A stretch of 8,707 nt of DNA from Bacteroidota bacterium (GCA_023411265.1 JAEYOX010000057.1:1-8707), one strand, 5' to 3'; positions 1 to 7,527 are shown, counted from the stretch's first letter. The notes: generated from the sequence alone by a model not told the origin. A program made the numbers and translations.

Positions 1-503
1 AAGCATTCAAAAATCTGGTATATACTCCTGAAGCACACACGGTAGAACTGGTTATTGACGGAGAAACAATTCCGGCGGTACTTCAGGATATTCAGTTTCA
101 TCCAATTACCGATCAAATCCTTCATGCAGACTTCTATCAGTTATCCGAAGACAAACCGGTAGTGATGGACGTTCCTGTTCGTATTACAGGCCGTGCGAAA
201 GGTGTTGTGGCAGGTGGTGTTTTACGCCAGTCTTTCAGAAAACTGAAACTGAAAGCCCTTCCTGCAAATTTACCCGACGAGATCGTGGTCGATATTACGC
301 CTCTTAAAATTGGAAACAAGCTGTACATCGGTGATATTAAAACCGAAAACTATACTTTCATGCATCCTGACAATGCGGTGGTAGTGGCTGTGAAGATGTC
401 CAGAACTGCAATGAAAGGTGGCGGTGCTGTGGATGATGAAGATGAAGAAGAAACACCGGCAGAAGGTGAAGTTCCTGCAACTGAGCAGAGTACTGCAGAA
501 TAA
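1..503 (+). CDS. rplY: 50S ribosomal protein L25/general stress protein Ctc, long form (5'-truncated by window edge)
   Basis: L25 binds 5S rRNA in the central protuberance of the 50S subunit; long forms (Ctc/TL5) carry an extra C-terminal beta domain. The reading frame is open from the first base; the first whole codon begins at 3 and the stop is TAA at 501-503, giving 166 visible residues. The true start lies upstream, with probably a few dozen N-terminal residues missing. What is seen: the 5S-binding-domain segment HPITDQILHADFYQL, then the beta domain (DVPVRITGRAKGVVAGGVL, LPANLPDEIVVDIT, LKIGNKLYIGDI), and an acidic low-complexity tail (DDEDEEETPAEGE) typical of long L25 proteins. The ATG at 162 lies inside the conserved domain and is not the start. 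A strong terminator follows 23 bp after the stop, so this is the last gene of its transcript. Family assignment is firm. Confidence 0.95.
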   Translation, partial: AFKNLVYTPEAHTVELVIDGETIPAVLQDIQFHPITDQILHADFYQLSEDKPVVMDVPVRITGRAKGVVAGGVLRQSFRKLKLKALPANLPDEIVVDITPLKIGNKLYIGDIKTENYTFMHPDNAVVVAVKMSRTAMKGGGAVDDEDEEETPAEGEVPATEQSTAE

Positions 504-526
504 TTTTCTGATAAGAATACAAAACG

Positions 527-555
527 CCCGCTGTTTTCAGCGGGTTTTTGTTTTT
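527..555 (+). terminator. Rho-independent terminator of rplY
   Basis: A perfect 7-bp GC-rich stem, CCCGCTG (527-533) with CAGCGGG (538-544), encloses a TTTT loop and is followed at once by TTTTTGTTTTT (545-555). It lies 23 bp after the rplY stop and upstream of the sufS promoter-like element, so it should separate the two transcription units. An A-run just before the stem (521-524) could extend pairing with the T-run. Confidence 0.93.
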
Positions 556-585
556 AATGAACCGGAGCCAATCGAAAAAAAGCCG

Positions 586-593
586 TAAATTTG
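586..593 (+). promoter_or_regulatory. Putative Bacteroidota -7 promoter element for sufS
   Basis: TAAATTTG matches the Bacteroidota consensus TAnnTTTG exactly. It lies 20 bp before the sufS ATG and just after the rplY terminator, so the leader would be about 10-16 nt. I see no good -33 TTG at the usual 17-23 bp spacing, so support is the -7 match plus position. Confidence 0.6.
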
Positions 594-613
594 AACACTT
601 CTAAATAAGAATC

Positions 614-1840
614 ATGCTTGACATCTCCCATATTCGCCAACAGTTTCCCATTTTAAATACTACCGTCAACGGCTTTCCACTGATTTATCTTGATAATGCC
701 GCCACCTCTCAAAAACCGGTGTCCGTAATTGAAGCAGAAAAAAAATATTATGAAGAACTGAATGCCAATGTACATCGCGGAATCCATACCCTAAGCCAAC
801 TTGCCACTACAGAAATGGAAAATGCGAGACAAAAAATACAGACCTTCATTAATGCTCAGCACGACTATGAAGTCATTTTTACCCGCGGAACCACGGAAGG
901 CATCAACCTCCTCGCGTATTCATTTTCCAATTCGCGAATGCTGAATGAAGGCGACGAAATTATCATTTCTCATCTGGAACATCATTCCAATATCGTTCCC
1001 TGGCAGATGCTGTGCGAAAGAACAGGAGCAGTTCTGAAAGTAATTCCAATGGATGACAACGGAATATTACAGTTGGATTTTTTAGAAAAAAACCTCAGCG
1101 AAAAAACAAAAATCGCCTCTTTCAATTATGTTTCCAACGCATTGGGAATTGTAAATCCGATAAAAGAAATGATCACTATGATCCGAAGAAATTCAGACGC
1201 ATTGATTATTATTGACGGCGCGCAGGCGGTTCCTCATTTCAAAATTGATGTTCAGGAAATAGACTGTGATTTTTTCGTTTTCTCCGGACATAAAATGTAT
1301 GCGCCCACAGGAACCGGTATCCTGTACGGGAAAGAAAGGATTTTAGAATCTTTACAACCTTTTCATGGTGGTGGCGAGATGATAGAAACCTGTTCTTTTA
1401 CCAAAACCAGTTATGCTGCTTTGCCGTTTAAATTTGAAGCGGGAACGCCCAATATTGCGGGTAATATTGCATTAGGCGCAGCTGTGGATTTCATGAACTC
1501 GGTAGGTGTTGAGCGTATTCAATCGCATGAAAACCAATTATTAGCGTATGCTCAGCAGAGATTGCTGAACATCGGGAATTTAAAAATTTATGGTGAAACA
1601 GCTCCCCGAACCGGTGTAGTATCTTTTACCCTCGATAACTCAGGTATTGCTTCTGATGCCGGAATGATTCTGGATAAAATGGGAATTGCCGTGAGAACCG
1701 GCCACCACTGCACGCAGCCCATTATGGATTTTTATAAAATTGCAGGAACCATACGTGTAAGTTTTGCGGTGTATAATACTTTAGAAGAAATTGATATCCT
1801 CGCCGAAGGCCTTATAAAGGCACAGAGAATGTTAAGTTAA
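614..1840 (+). CDS. sufS: Cysteine desulfurase, SufS/group II type
   Basis: This PLP enzyme converts L-cysteine to alanine and holds the sulfur as a persulfide for Fe-S cluster assembly, in the cytosol. The 408 residues match the usual length of about 406. Visible active-site features: the N-terminal YLDNAATSQKP segment (25-35), LEHHSN (121-126) with the PLP-stacking histidine H123, DGAQ (201-204) whose aspartate contacts the pyridine nitrogen, the Schiff-base lysine K227 in FSGHK, and the catalytic cysteine C366 in RTGHHC. The ATG at 614 puts LDISHIRQQFPIL at the N-terminus as in SufS proteins; only a weak A-rich RBS precedes it. The gene has its own -7-like element and no visible sufB, sufC, sufD or sufE neighbour, so its partners must be encoded elsewhere. 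CsdA is the closest alternative, but the full-length match to SufS favours sufS. Confidence 0.93.
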   Translation: MLDISHIRQQFPILNTTVNGFPLIYLDNAATSQKPVSVIEAEKKYYEELNANVHRGIHTLSQLATTEMENARQKIQTFINAQHDYEVIFTRGTTEGINLLAYSFSNSRMLNEGDEIIISHLEHHSNIVPWQMLCERTGAVLKVIPMDDNGILQLDFLEKNLSEKTKIASFNYVSNALGIVNPIKEMITMIRRNSDALIIIDGAQAVPHFKIDVQEIDCDFFVFSGHKMYAPTGTGILYGKERILESLQPFHGGGEMIETCSFTKTSYAALPFKFEAGTPNIAGNIALGAAVDFMNSVGVERIQSHENQLLAYAQQRLLNIGNLKIYGETAPRTGVVSFTLDNSGIASDAGMILDKMGIAVRTGHHCTQPIMDFYKIAGTIRVSFAVYNTLEEIDILAEGLIKAQRMLS

Positions 1841-1845
1841 TATTT

Positions 1846-3075
1846 TTAAACTAATGAATTACGGTCGTTGTAATTCAATTTAAAAAAAATAAAAGCCATA
1901 ATAGAAAACGCAAGAAGCGAACTTCCACCATAACTAAAATACGGCAACGGAATACCAACAGTAGGGAAAAGTCCCATGACCATACCGATATTAATGGCGA
2001 AATGCAGCAATAGAATAGAGGCAAAACAATACCCAAAAACCCGGTTGAATACCGTTTTCTGCCTTTCTGCCAGGTAATAAATTCTCGCAATAAATACCGT
2101 ATACGCCAATATAAGCAAAGAACTTCCTACAAATCCCCACTCTTCTCCTACAGTACAGAAAATGTAGTCGGTTTCCTGTTCAGGAACAAATTTTCCCTGA
2201 GTTACAGAACCTTGCTGATAGCCTTTTCCCGTGAAACCACCGGAGCCGATAGCTGTTTTGGAATACAAAAGATTGTAGCCCGACGTGTCCCGAAATGCTT
2301 TTTCTCCCTTGTATAAAACTTCGATACGTTCCCGCTGATGCTTTGGAAGTTTCTCCAGAATGACGGGTCCCGCAAAAGCAATACCGCATAAAATCCCTAA
2401 AGATCCGATCAACATTCCGATGCTGATGACGTTCCATGCGATTTTCCGATAATTTAGGAAAACAAAAATCCCACCTATCAACAAGACAGTCAGTGCAATA
2501 TAGAGCGGATTAACAGCTAGCGAAAGCAGAAAAACAGTTGCGATCAAAAGGCCAATTCCGAAAACCCAACCGCTGAGCCCTTCTCTGTATAGTGCAATGA
2601 AAAAAGCAGAAAACACAAGCAACGAACCTACATCAGGAATAGCCAATACGATACCTGCCGGAATAGCAATAATAAAAAAGGAAGCACGCAGAGATTTTTT
2701 ATACCTCAAATTAAAATCAGGACCGGCGACATAATTGGAAAGAAAAAGGGCGGTTCCTATTTTGGCGAACTCTACAGGCTGCATCGTGAATCCTCCGAAT
2801 TTATACCAGTTTTTTTGTCCGAGAATTTCTGTTCCAAAAGGAAAAAGTCCCAACAACAACAAAACACCAAGAATATAAAATATACCGGAAAAGTTTTCAA
2901 AAAAATTACTTCTCGACAGAAAAATAACTACTCCCACGAAAAGGGAAAGCATAAAAAAGAACAACTGCTTCTCCCCCAAACCCTGATCAACACTGTAGAT
3001 ATTCGCTACAGCAAAGGAACAGATAAGGAGATACAACCCCAAACTCAGTTTGTCTATTCCAACAGCCCACTTCAT
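1846..3075 (-). CDS. rodA: RodA, SEDS peptidoglycan glycosyltransferase of the elongasome
   Basis: RodA polymerises lipid II into glycan strands at the inner membrane and works with PBP2. The 409 residues are strongly hydrophobic, with about ten membrane segments as in SEDS proteins. Motifs seen: WYKFGGFTMQPVEFAK (90-105, the conserved QPxE..K block), PDVG (147-150), KHQRERI (245-251), the large extracytoplasmic loop with FVPEQETDYIF (296-306) where D303 aligns with the essential catalytic aspartate, and LPYFSYGGSS (377-386). The residue before PDVG is Ile, where many family members have Gln. The gene is last in the mre operon. Its ATG overlaps the mrdA stop in ATGA (3075-3072), implying coupled translation. 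Its stop faces the sufS stop across 5 bp. FtsW is the paralogous alternative; pairing with PBP2 and mreBCD makes RodA much more likely. Confidence 0.96.
   Translation of the reverse strand: MKWAVGIDKLSLGLYLLICSFAVANIYSVDQGLGEKQLFFFMLSLFVGVVIFLSRSNFFENFSGIFYILGVLLLLGLFPFGTEILGQKNWYKFGGFTMQPVEFAKIGTALFLSNYVAGPDFNLRYKKSLRASFFIIAIPAGIVLAIPDVGSLLVFSAFFIALYREGLSGWVFGIGLLIATVFLLSLAVNPLYIALTVLLIGGIFVFLNYRKIAWNVISIGMLIGSLGILCGIAFAGPVILEKLPKHQRERIEVLYKGEKAFRDTSGYNLLYSKTAIGSGGFTGKGYQQGSVTQGKFVPEQETDYIFCTVGEEWGFVGSSLLILAYTVFIARIYYLAERQKTVFNRVFGYCFASILLLHFAINIGMVMGLFPTVGIPLPYFSYGGSSLLAFSIMAFIFFKLNYNDRNSLV
1855..1877. repeat. Inverted repeat at the sufS/rodA convergent junction
   Basis: TGAATTAC (1855-1862) and GTAATTCA (1870-1877) form a perfect 8-bp stem around a 7-nt loop. 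The repeat lies within the last codons of rodA and 15-37 nt after the sufS stop. It could be a weak transcription end for sufS or rodA. However, it is AT-rich and lacks a proper T-run on either strand (ATTTAAAA on the plus side, TTAGTTTAA on the minus side), so a terminator role is only a possibility. Confidence 0.3.
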
Positions 3076-5084
3076 TGGTTTTCTTTTTTAGAGTTCATAA
3101 TATTCAACTTCAAAGAATCTCTTTTCTGAAGAAGCCTGCTCCTGATGGATTCGTTTTTAATGAATCTTAAACTGTCTTTTATTTCCAGAAGCCTCATCGA
3201 ATCTTTGTCAGGTTCCTTATATAAGCCTTTTCGTTTCAAATCTGCAATCCATTGTCTGCGATATTCGGGCATAAAACTGGCATTGACCAATTTATTATAA
3301 AGATGTTCGCGTTTCACATCTCCGGTTAAATACTTTTCGGCGATCACTGTGGCAGCCGGGCCTGCCCATGTAGATCCGAAACCTGCATGCTCCATCAGTG
3401 CCACGACAACAATTTTCGGTTTATCAGCTGGGGCAATCAGTACGAAAACAGAATTGTCTTTTCCCTGCGGAACCTGAGCTGTACCTGTTTTTGCCAGCTG
3501 AGTGAAATCGTTGGATTTCAGTCCGCGCGCTGTTCCGGCAAGAACCACTTCTTCCATGCCCTTCAGGATAGGTTCATAATGTTTTTCATCGACCAGAGTT
3601 TTATGCTTTACCTTAAATCTCGGATCCGGATTGGGCTTTCCGTCTATTAATTTCACAATATGAGGCGTATAAAACCAGCCTTTGTTGGCAATTGCTGCCA
3701 CACCATTGGCCAATTGCAACGGTGTCAGCATCACATCGCCTTGCCCCATTCCATTGAATACTGCACCAATTCGGGTGATTTCGGAAAACCAGTCTTTCTT
3801 TCCGCTTCTTTTTTCATAAAATTTTCCATCGGGAATTCTGCCTCTCACGCCTGTAGCCAGGTCATTATTCAGAAAAACGCCGAACCCAAAACTTTCCATA
3901 ATGGCTTTCCATTCATCCATACCTTTGGAAGGATTACCCGGATATTTGTTCATAATGGCAATAAAAGCATAGGAAAAATAGCAGTTGCTGGAAACCCGGA
4001 TTGAGGGGATAAGCGGATCCGCGCCTCCATGACCCTTGATTCGTAGCCCTTTGTAATTAAAACCCCTTCCGCAAGGGAAGATCGTATTTTCATCCATTAC
4101 GCCCATCTGCATTCCTGCCAATGCCGTGAACATTTTAAATGTAGATCCGGGCATGTGTGCCGATTGTATAGACCTGTCGAACATCGGCATGTTAAACAAA
4201 TCTTTCTGCATATCGTACAGATTCTTGGATTTCTCGGGTCCTGTAAAAAGATTCGGATCGATATCCGGTCCGGTGGCCAGCACAAGAATTTCCCCATTAT
4301 TGGGATCCAGCGCTACAATTCCTCCCCGTTTATTCACCATCATCTCCTGCGCTATTTTCTGGAGATCATAATCAATAGTTAATGTAATATCTTTGCCGGA
4401 TATTTCTTCTTTGTCCAGTTTACCATCTTTGTAGGAACCAATACTTCTTAATTTGATGTCTTTCTGGATATATTTCAATCCTTTTTCTCCGCGAAGATCC
4501 TTTTCATAAGATTTTTCCACACCGGATTTCCCGATAAAATCTCCAGGTAGATAATAGAGTGAATCTTTTTTAATATCATTTTCATTCACTTCATTAGTAT
4601 AGCCCAAAAGATTTCCGGAAGTAGAAACTTCATACTGTCTTTGTGGCCTGGAAACAATACTGAATGCGGGATATTTAAAAATAATTTCCTGAATCTTGGC
4701 CATTTTTTCCCGGCTCAGATTCTTCATAAAAGTCATGGGAGTAAGACGGGAATAGTATTTTTCATTTTGGATTTCTTCAATGCGGGTAATGAAATCATTT
4801 TTGCTGATTTCCATTAAATTACAAAACCCAATGGTATCAAAATCCGGCCGCATCAGAGCCTGTGTGAAAGAAATTTCATAAGCAGGCTGATTTCCAACAA
4901 GAATTCTTCCGTTCCTATCGAAAATAACACCGCGCTGCGGAATGATGTATTCAATTTTGATGGAAGTATTGGCAGCATTCAGCGCATATCGGTCTGTGAA
5001 CAACTGTAAATAGGCCAATCTCGCTATAAAAATTACAGCAAGAATTCCTAAAACAATGATTATTTTTAAAAATTGTGGTTTCAA
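3072..5084 (-). CDS. mrdA: Penicillin-binding protein 2, class B peptidoglycan transpeptidase
   Basis: PBP2 cross-links peptidoglycan in lateral-wall growth and activates RodA. Of 670 residues, 5-24 form a membrane anchor, followed by the pedestal (IPQRGVIFDRNGRILVGN, 48-65; GVEKSYEKDLRGEKG, 188-202) and the transpeptidase domain. That domain shows the catalytic S314 and K317 in STFK, SSN at 365-367 and KTG at 532-534 in KTGTAQ; all three penicillin-binding motifs are intact. The domain ends near 590, leaving a charged tail of about 80 residues with four [DE]-S-[MLI]-[RK] repeats (628, 637, 645, 656). The start is TTG (5084-5082), overlapping the mreD stop as TTGA. No in-frame ATG lies between the upstream stop at 5102-5100 and residue 78, and TTG places the anchor right at the N-terminus. 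An AAAGGA precedes it at only 1 nt spacing. FtsI is disfavoured by the mre context. Confidence 0.95.
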   Translation of the reverse strand: MKPQFLKIIIVLGILAVIFIARLAYLQLFTDRYALNAANTSIKIEYIIPQRGVIFDRNGRILVGNQPAYEISFTQALMRPDFDTIGFCNLMEISKNDFITRIEEIQNEKYYSRLTPMTFMKNLSREKMAKIQEIIFKYPAFSIVSRPQRQYEVSTSGNLLGYTNEVNENDIKKDSLYYLPGDFIGKSGVEKSYEKDLRGEKGLKYIQKDIKLRSIGSYKDGKLDKEEISGKDITLTIDYDLQKIAQEMMVNKRGGIVALDPNNGEILVLATGPDIDPNLFTGPEKSKNLYDMQKDLFNMPMFDRSIQSAHMPGSTFKMFTALAGMQMGVMDENTIFPCGRGFNYKGLRIKGHGGADPLIPSIRVSSNCYFSYAFIAIMNKYPGNPSKGMDEWKAIMESFGFGVFLNNDLATGVRGRIPDGKFYEKRSGKKDWFSEITRIGAVFNGMGQGDVMLTPLQLANGVAAIANKGWFYTPHIVKLIDGKPNPDPRFKVKHKTLVDEKHYEPILKGMEEVVLAGTARGLKSNDFTQLAKTGTAQVPQGKDNSVFVLIAPADKPKIVVVALMEHAGFGSTWAGPAATVIAEKYLTGDVKREHLYNKLVNASFMPEYRRQWIADLKRKGLYKEPDKDSMRLLEIKDSLRFIKNESIRSRLLQKRDSLKLNIMNSKKENQ

Positions 5085-5587
5085 ATCCTTTGTTTGATCT
5101 TAAAAATCAAAGCATACAAAACAATAAATATAAAAGAAATAATGCTGGAAATCAACACATTCAGCAAAATATCGAAAATCCGGCTGAGTTTGAAGAACTC
5201 AATAAACTGAACCAGAAGCTGATGGAAAAATATACTGGTAAGAATAAACAGCAAAAACCGCGGCCACTGCAACGAACTGAACGAGAAAAAATCAGTTGTG
5301 GTATCAGTAGAAGTTCTGAAAATTAACGTTCTGAAGTAAGCAACGGCAGTAGTGGCAAAAGCGTTGATTCCCCATGTTCCTAAAAAGGCATCAATACAAA
5401 GACCAAGCAAAAAACTAAGTGCTAAAAATTGATATTTGTTTCTGAAAAAAGGATAGAACATGACAAATACTGGATATAACACCGGCATATATTCGCCGGA
5501 AAGGGTAATTCTGTTCAGCACGAAAATCTGAAGTGCTACCAAAAAAGCCATCAGTAAAAAATCAGTAAAAAGGGTTCTGCTAATCAT
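5081..5587 (-). CDS. mreD: Rod shape-determining protein MreD
   Basis: MreD is a small polytopic inner-membrane protein of the elongasome that binds MreC and helps balance its control of PBP2/RodA. The 168 residues match the usual 160-170. About five or six hydrophobic segments are visible (roughly 7-26, 31-49, 53-70, 73-91, 109-129, 138-163). The loop LGLCIDAFLGTWGINAFATT (61-80) corresponds to the family's conserved G..D...G..G.....  region. MreD diverges strongly in sequence, so the call rests on size, topology and position between mreC and mrdA. The ATG overlaps the end of mreC by 8 bp (ATGATTAG, 5587-5580), and the stop overlaps the mrdA TTG start by 4 bp. Translational coupling on both sides is likely and should fix the MreC:MreD:PBP2 ratio. 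Confidence 0.9.
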   Translation of the reverse strand: MISRTLFTDFLLMAFLVALQIFVLNRITLSGEYMPVLYPVFVMFYPFFRNKYQFLALSFLLGLCIDAFLGTWGINAFATTAVAYFRTLIFRTSTDTTTDFFSFSSLQWPRFLLFILTSIFFHQLLVQFIEFFKLSRIFDILLNVLISSIISFIFIVLYALIFKIKQRI

Positions 5588-6434
5588 TTTCTCGGTCTAT
5601 TGTGGCTTTTAGCGTATCTTCAATTTTTCGGATTTCAGTTTTTTTCAGGTTTTTTACTACATATATTTTGTTCAATGTACCCATTTTCTCGCTCAGTTCT
5701 ACCGAAATATCCCAAAATCCGGTCTTGCTGTCCACCTCATACCCTGCGACAGTGCCAATCATAATCCCCTGTGGAAAAATAGCGGATTTCCCGTCTGTTA
5801 CAACGGTATCGCCTACATTCAGCGGGACATACTTCGGAATATCTGCTAAATGCATGATTCTGGAGTTTTCACCTTTCCAGATCAAGGTACCGAAATATCC
5901 TGAGTTCTTTAATGCAGCATTCAGCCTAATTTTGTTGGTACTCAAGACAGACTGTACCATAGCGTAATCATTGGTGGTATTAATCACAATTCCTGCAATT
6001 CCGTTCGGCGCAATAACGCCCATTTTCGGAAGCACACCGTCTCTCCTCCCCCGGTTGATGGTGAAATAATTGTCTTTTCTGTTGATGCTATTGAAAATAA
6101 TTTCACCGTCCACGAAGGTATAAATCTGACCACCGCCAATGGTATCATGTACTTTTCGGAATTGGGGATTTTTATGGGCCTCTTTTCCGTATAGCTCTTC
6201 CATGAGTGCTTTATTCTGCGACACCAAATCTTCGTTGATCTGCTTCAGTTTCAGATATGAGGTTCCTTCATCAATATACCCGGATACCCACGAATTGAAC
6301 GCAGCGGTTTGTGCGGCAAACCAGGATCGCTGCATTGAATTTCGGGTGAAAATGAGAACCAATGCAATGATTTGCAAAAGCAAAAAGAACATGAAAAAAC
6401 TGTTCTTTGAAAATAATCTCATCAAAAACCCCAT
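5580..6434 (-). CDS. mreC: Rod shape-determining protein MreC
   Basis: MreC is a bitopic inner-membrane protein whose periplasmic part binds and activates PBP2. The 284 residues show an N-terminal membrane segment at about 12-30, a polar, probably coiled-coil stretch at 58-86 (LKLKQINEDLVSQNKALMEE), and the double beta-barrel domain with NYFTINRGRRDGV (122-134), GIAGIVINTT (145-154), SGYFGTLIWKG (178-188) and GDTVVTDG...FPQGIMIGTV (208-229). A short Lys/Glu-rich tail follows. The gap to mreB is 23 bp and the stop lies inside mreD by 8 bp. Two ATGs compete for the start: 6434 (MGFLMRLFSK) and 6422 (MRLFSK). The first is preceded directly by AGAGG, too close for normal Shine-Dalgarno use; the second has GGGG about 6 nt upstream. 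The difference is four residues and does not affect the membrane anchor. Confidence 0.95.
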   Translation of the reverse strand: MGFLMRLFSKNSFFMFFLLLQIIALVLIFTRNSMQRSWFAAQTAAFNSWVSGYIDEGTSYLKLKQINEDLVSQNKALMEELYGKEAHKNPQFRKVHDTIGGGQIYTFVDGEIIFNSINRKDNYFTINRGRRDGVLPKMGVIAPNGIAGIVINTTNDYAMVQSVLSTNKIRLNAALKNSGYFGTLIWKGENSRIMHLADIPKYVPLNVGDTVVTDGKSAIFPQGIMIGTVAGYEVDSKTGFWDISVELSEKMGTLNKIYVVKNLKKTEIRKIEDTLKATIDREND

Positions 6435-6457
6435 CCTCTAAACAACGAAATATAGAA

Positions 6458-7483
6458 TTATTTAATCAGGAAATTGAATTTATCCATATTTTTCAACGCA
6501 ATACCCGTTCCACGAACGACAGCTCGCAAAGGATCTTCGGCAACAAATACAGGAAGACCCGTTTTTCTGTGAAGCCTGTCGGACAAACCTCTCAGCAGCG
6601 CGCCCCCACCGGCAAGATAAATTCCTGTCTTATAAATATCTGCAGCAAGTTCCGGAGGGGTAAGCGAAAGTGTTTCCATAACGGCATCTTCAATCCGGAT
6701 AATAGACTTGTCCAGAGCTCTGGCAATTTCTTTATAACCGACCATGATTTCTTTCGGCTTTCCTGTAATTAAGTCACGACCCTGAACCGGAATATCTTCA
6801 ATATCCATATCCAGTTCTTCTACGGCTGATCCTGCTTCAATTTTTACTCTTTCTGCAGTCCTTTCTCCGATATAAAGGTTATGATGAGTTCGAAGATAAT
6901 AGGCAATATCACTGGTGAAAACATCTCCGGCAATTTTCACAGATTTATCGCAAACGATACCACCCAGTGCTACTACTGCTATTTCCGTAGTTCCGCCACC
7001 GATGTCGATAATCATATTTCCTTCCGGTTTCTGAACATCAATACCGACTCCGATAGCAGCAGCCATGGGTTCGTAAATCAGACGGACTTCCTTGGCGTTC
7101 ACTTTCTGAGCACTGTCGCGAACTGCACGTTTTTCAACTTCTGTAATGCCTGAAGGAATACAAATCACAATTCTGAGGGCGGGCTGTATCAATTTTCCTT
7201 TAATTCCTGGAATTTTTTTGATAAACTCTTTGATCATGTGTTCGGAAGCGTGAAAATCCGCAATCACTCCGTCCTTCAGCGGGCGGATGGTTTTGATATC
7301 TTCGTGGGTTTTTCCCTGCATGTGTTTTGCCTGTTCGCCAACAGCAATAGGTTTTCCTGTAGAACGTTCAATAGCGACAATGGAAGGTTGGTCAATAACG
7401 ATTTTATTATTGTGGATAATCAATGTATTAGCTGTTCCGAGGTCAATCGCAATTTCCTGCGTGAACATATCAAATAAACCCAT
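6458..7483 (-). CDS. mreB: Rod shape-determining protein MreB, bacterial actin homologue
   Basis: MreB forms ATP-dependent antiparallel filaments on the inner membrane and orients the peptidoglycan elongation machinery. The 341 residues are the usual length. All actin-fold nucleotide motifs are present: phosphate-1 IAIDLGTANT (11-20), the catalytic-glutamate region YEPMAAAIG (137-145, E138), phosphate-2 IIDIGGGTTEIAV (158-170), AGDVFTSDIAYYLR (185-198) with IGERTAERVKIEAGSA (205-220), and the adenosine motif GIYLAGGGALLRGL (287-300). The N-terminus MGLFDMFTQE is short, with a hydrophobic/aromatic cluster that may contact the membrane. It is the first gene of the mreBCD-mrdA-rodA operon, with a -7-like element 37 bp upstream. 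A 23-bp gap to mreC, rather than an overlap, would allow MreB to be translated independently and more abundantly than the membrane components. Confidence 0.98.
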   Translation of the reverse strand: MGLFDMFTQEIAIDLGTANTLIIHNNKIVIDQPSIVAIERSTGKPIAVGEQAKHMQGKTHEDIKTIRPLKDGVIADFHASEHMIKEFIKKIPGIKGKLIQPALRIVICIPSGITEVEKRAVRDSAQKVNAKEVRLIYEPMAAAIGVGIDVQKPEGNMIIDIGGGTTEIAVVALGGIVCDKSVKIAGDVFTSDIAYYLRTHHNLYIGERTAERVKIEAGSAVEELDMDIEDIPVQGRDLITGKPKEIMVGYKEIARALDKSIIRIEDAVMETLSLTPPELAADIYKTGIYLAGGGALLRGLSDRLHRKTGLPVFVAEDPLRAVVRGTGIALKNMDKFNFLIK

Positions 7484-7519
7484 ATTTTTTTCTGATTTTT
7501 TAAGTAGAAATTAAGTTTA

Positions 7520-7527
7520 CAAAGATA
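7520..7527 (-). promoter_or_regulatory. Putative -7 promoter element of the mreB operon
   Basis: On the minus strand the sequence reads TATCTTTG, an exact match to TAnnTTTG, 36 bp upstream of the mreB ATG. This would give a leader of roughly 25-33 nt that is almost purely AT and has no Shine-Dalgarno sequence. No TTG is seen at the expected -33 position. The element could drive all five genes, since no other gap in the operon exceeds 23 bp. Confidence 0.55.

Noticed and set aside
162..503. A complete 113-residue gene starting at ATG 162
   Set aside because: The frame is open back to the window edge and the upstream codons encode conserved L25 sequence (HPITDQILHADFYQL), so 162 is an internal methionine.
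2815..3129. Plus-strand open frame of 104 codons opposite rodA/mrdA
   Set aside because: It is antisense to clear SEDS and PBP2 coding sequence, its translation is low-complexity Lys/Gln-rich with no recognisable domain, and no promoter-like element or RBS precedes it.
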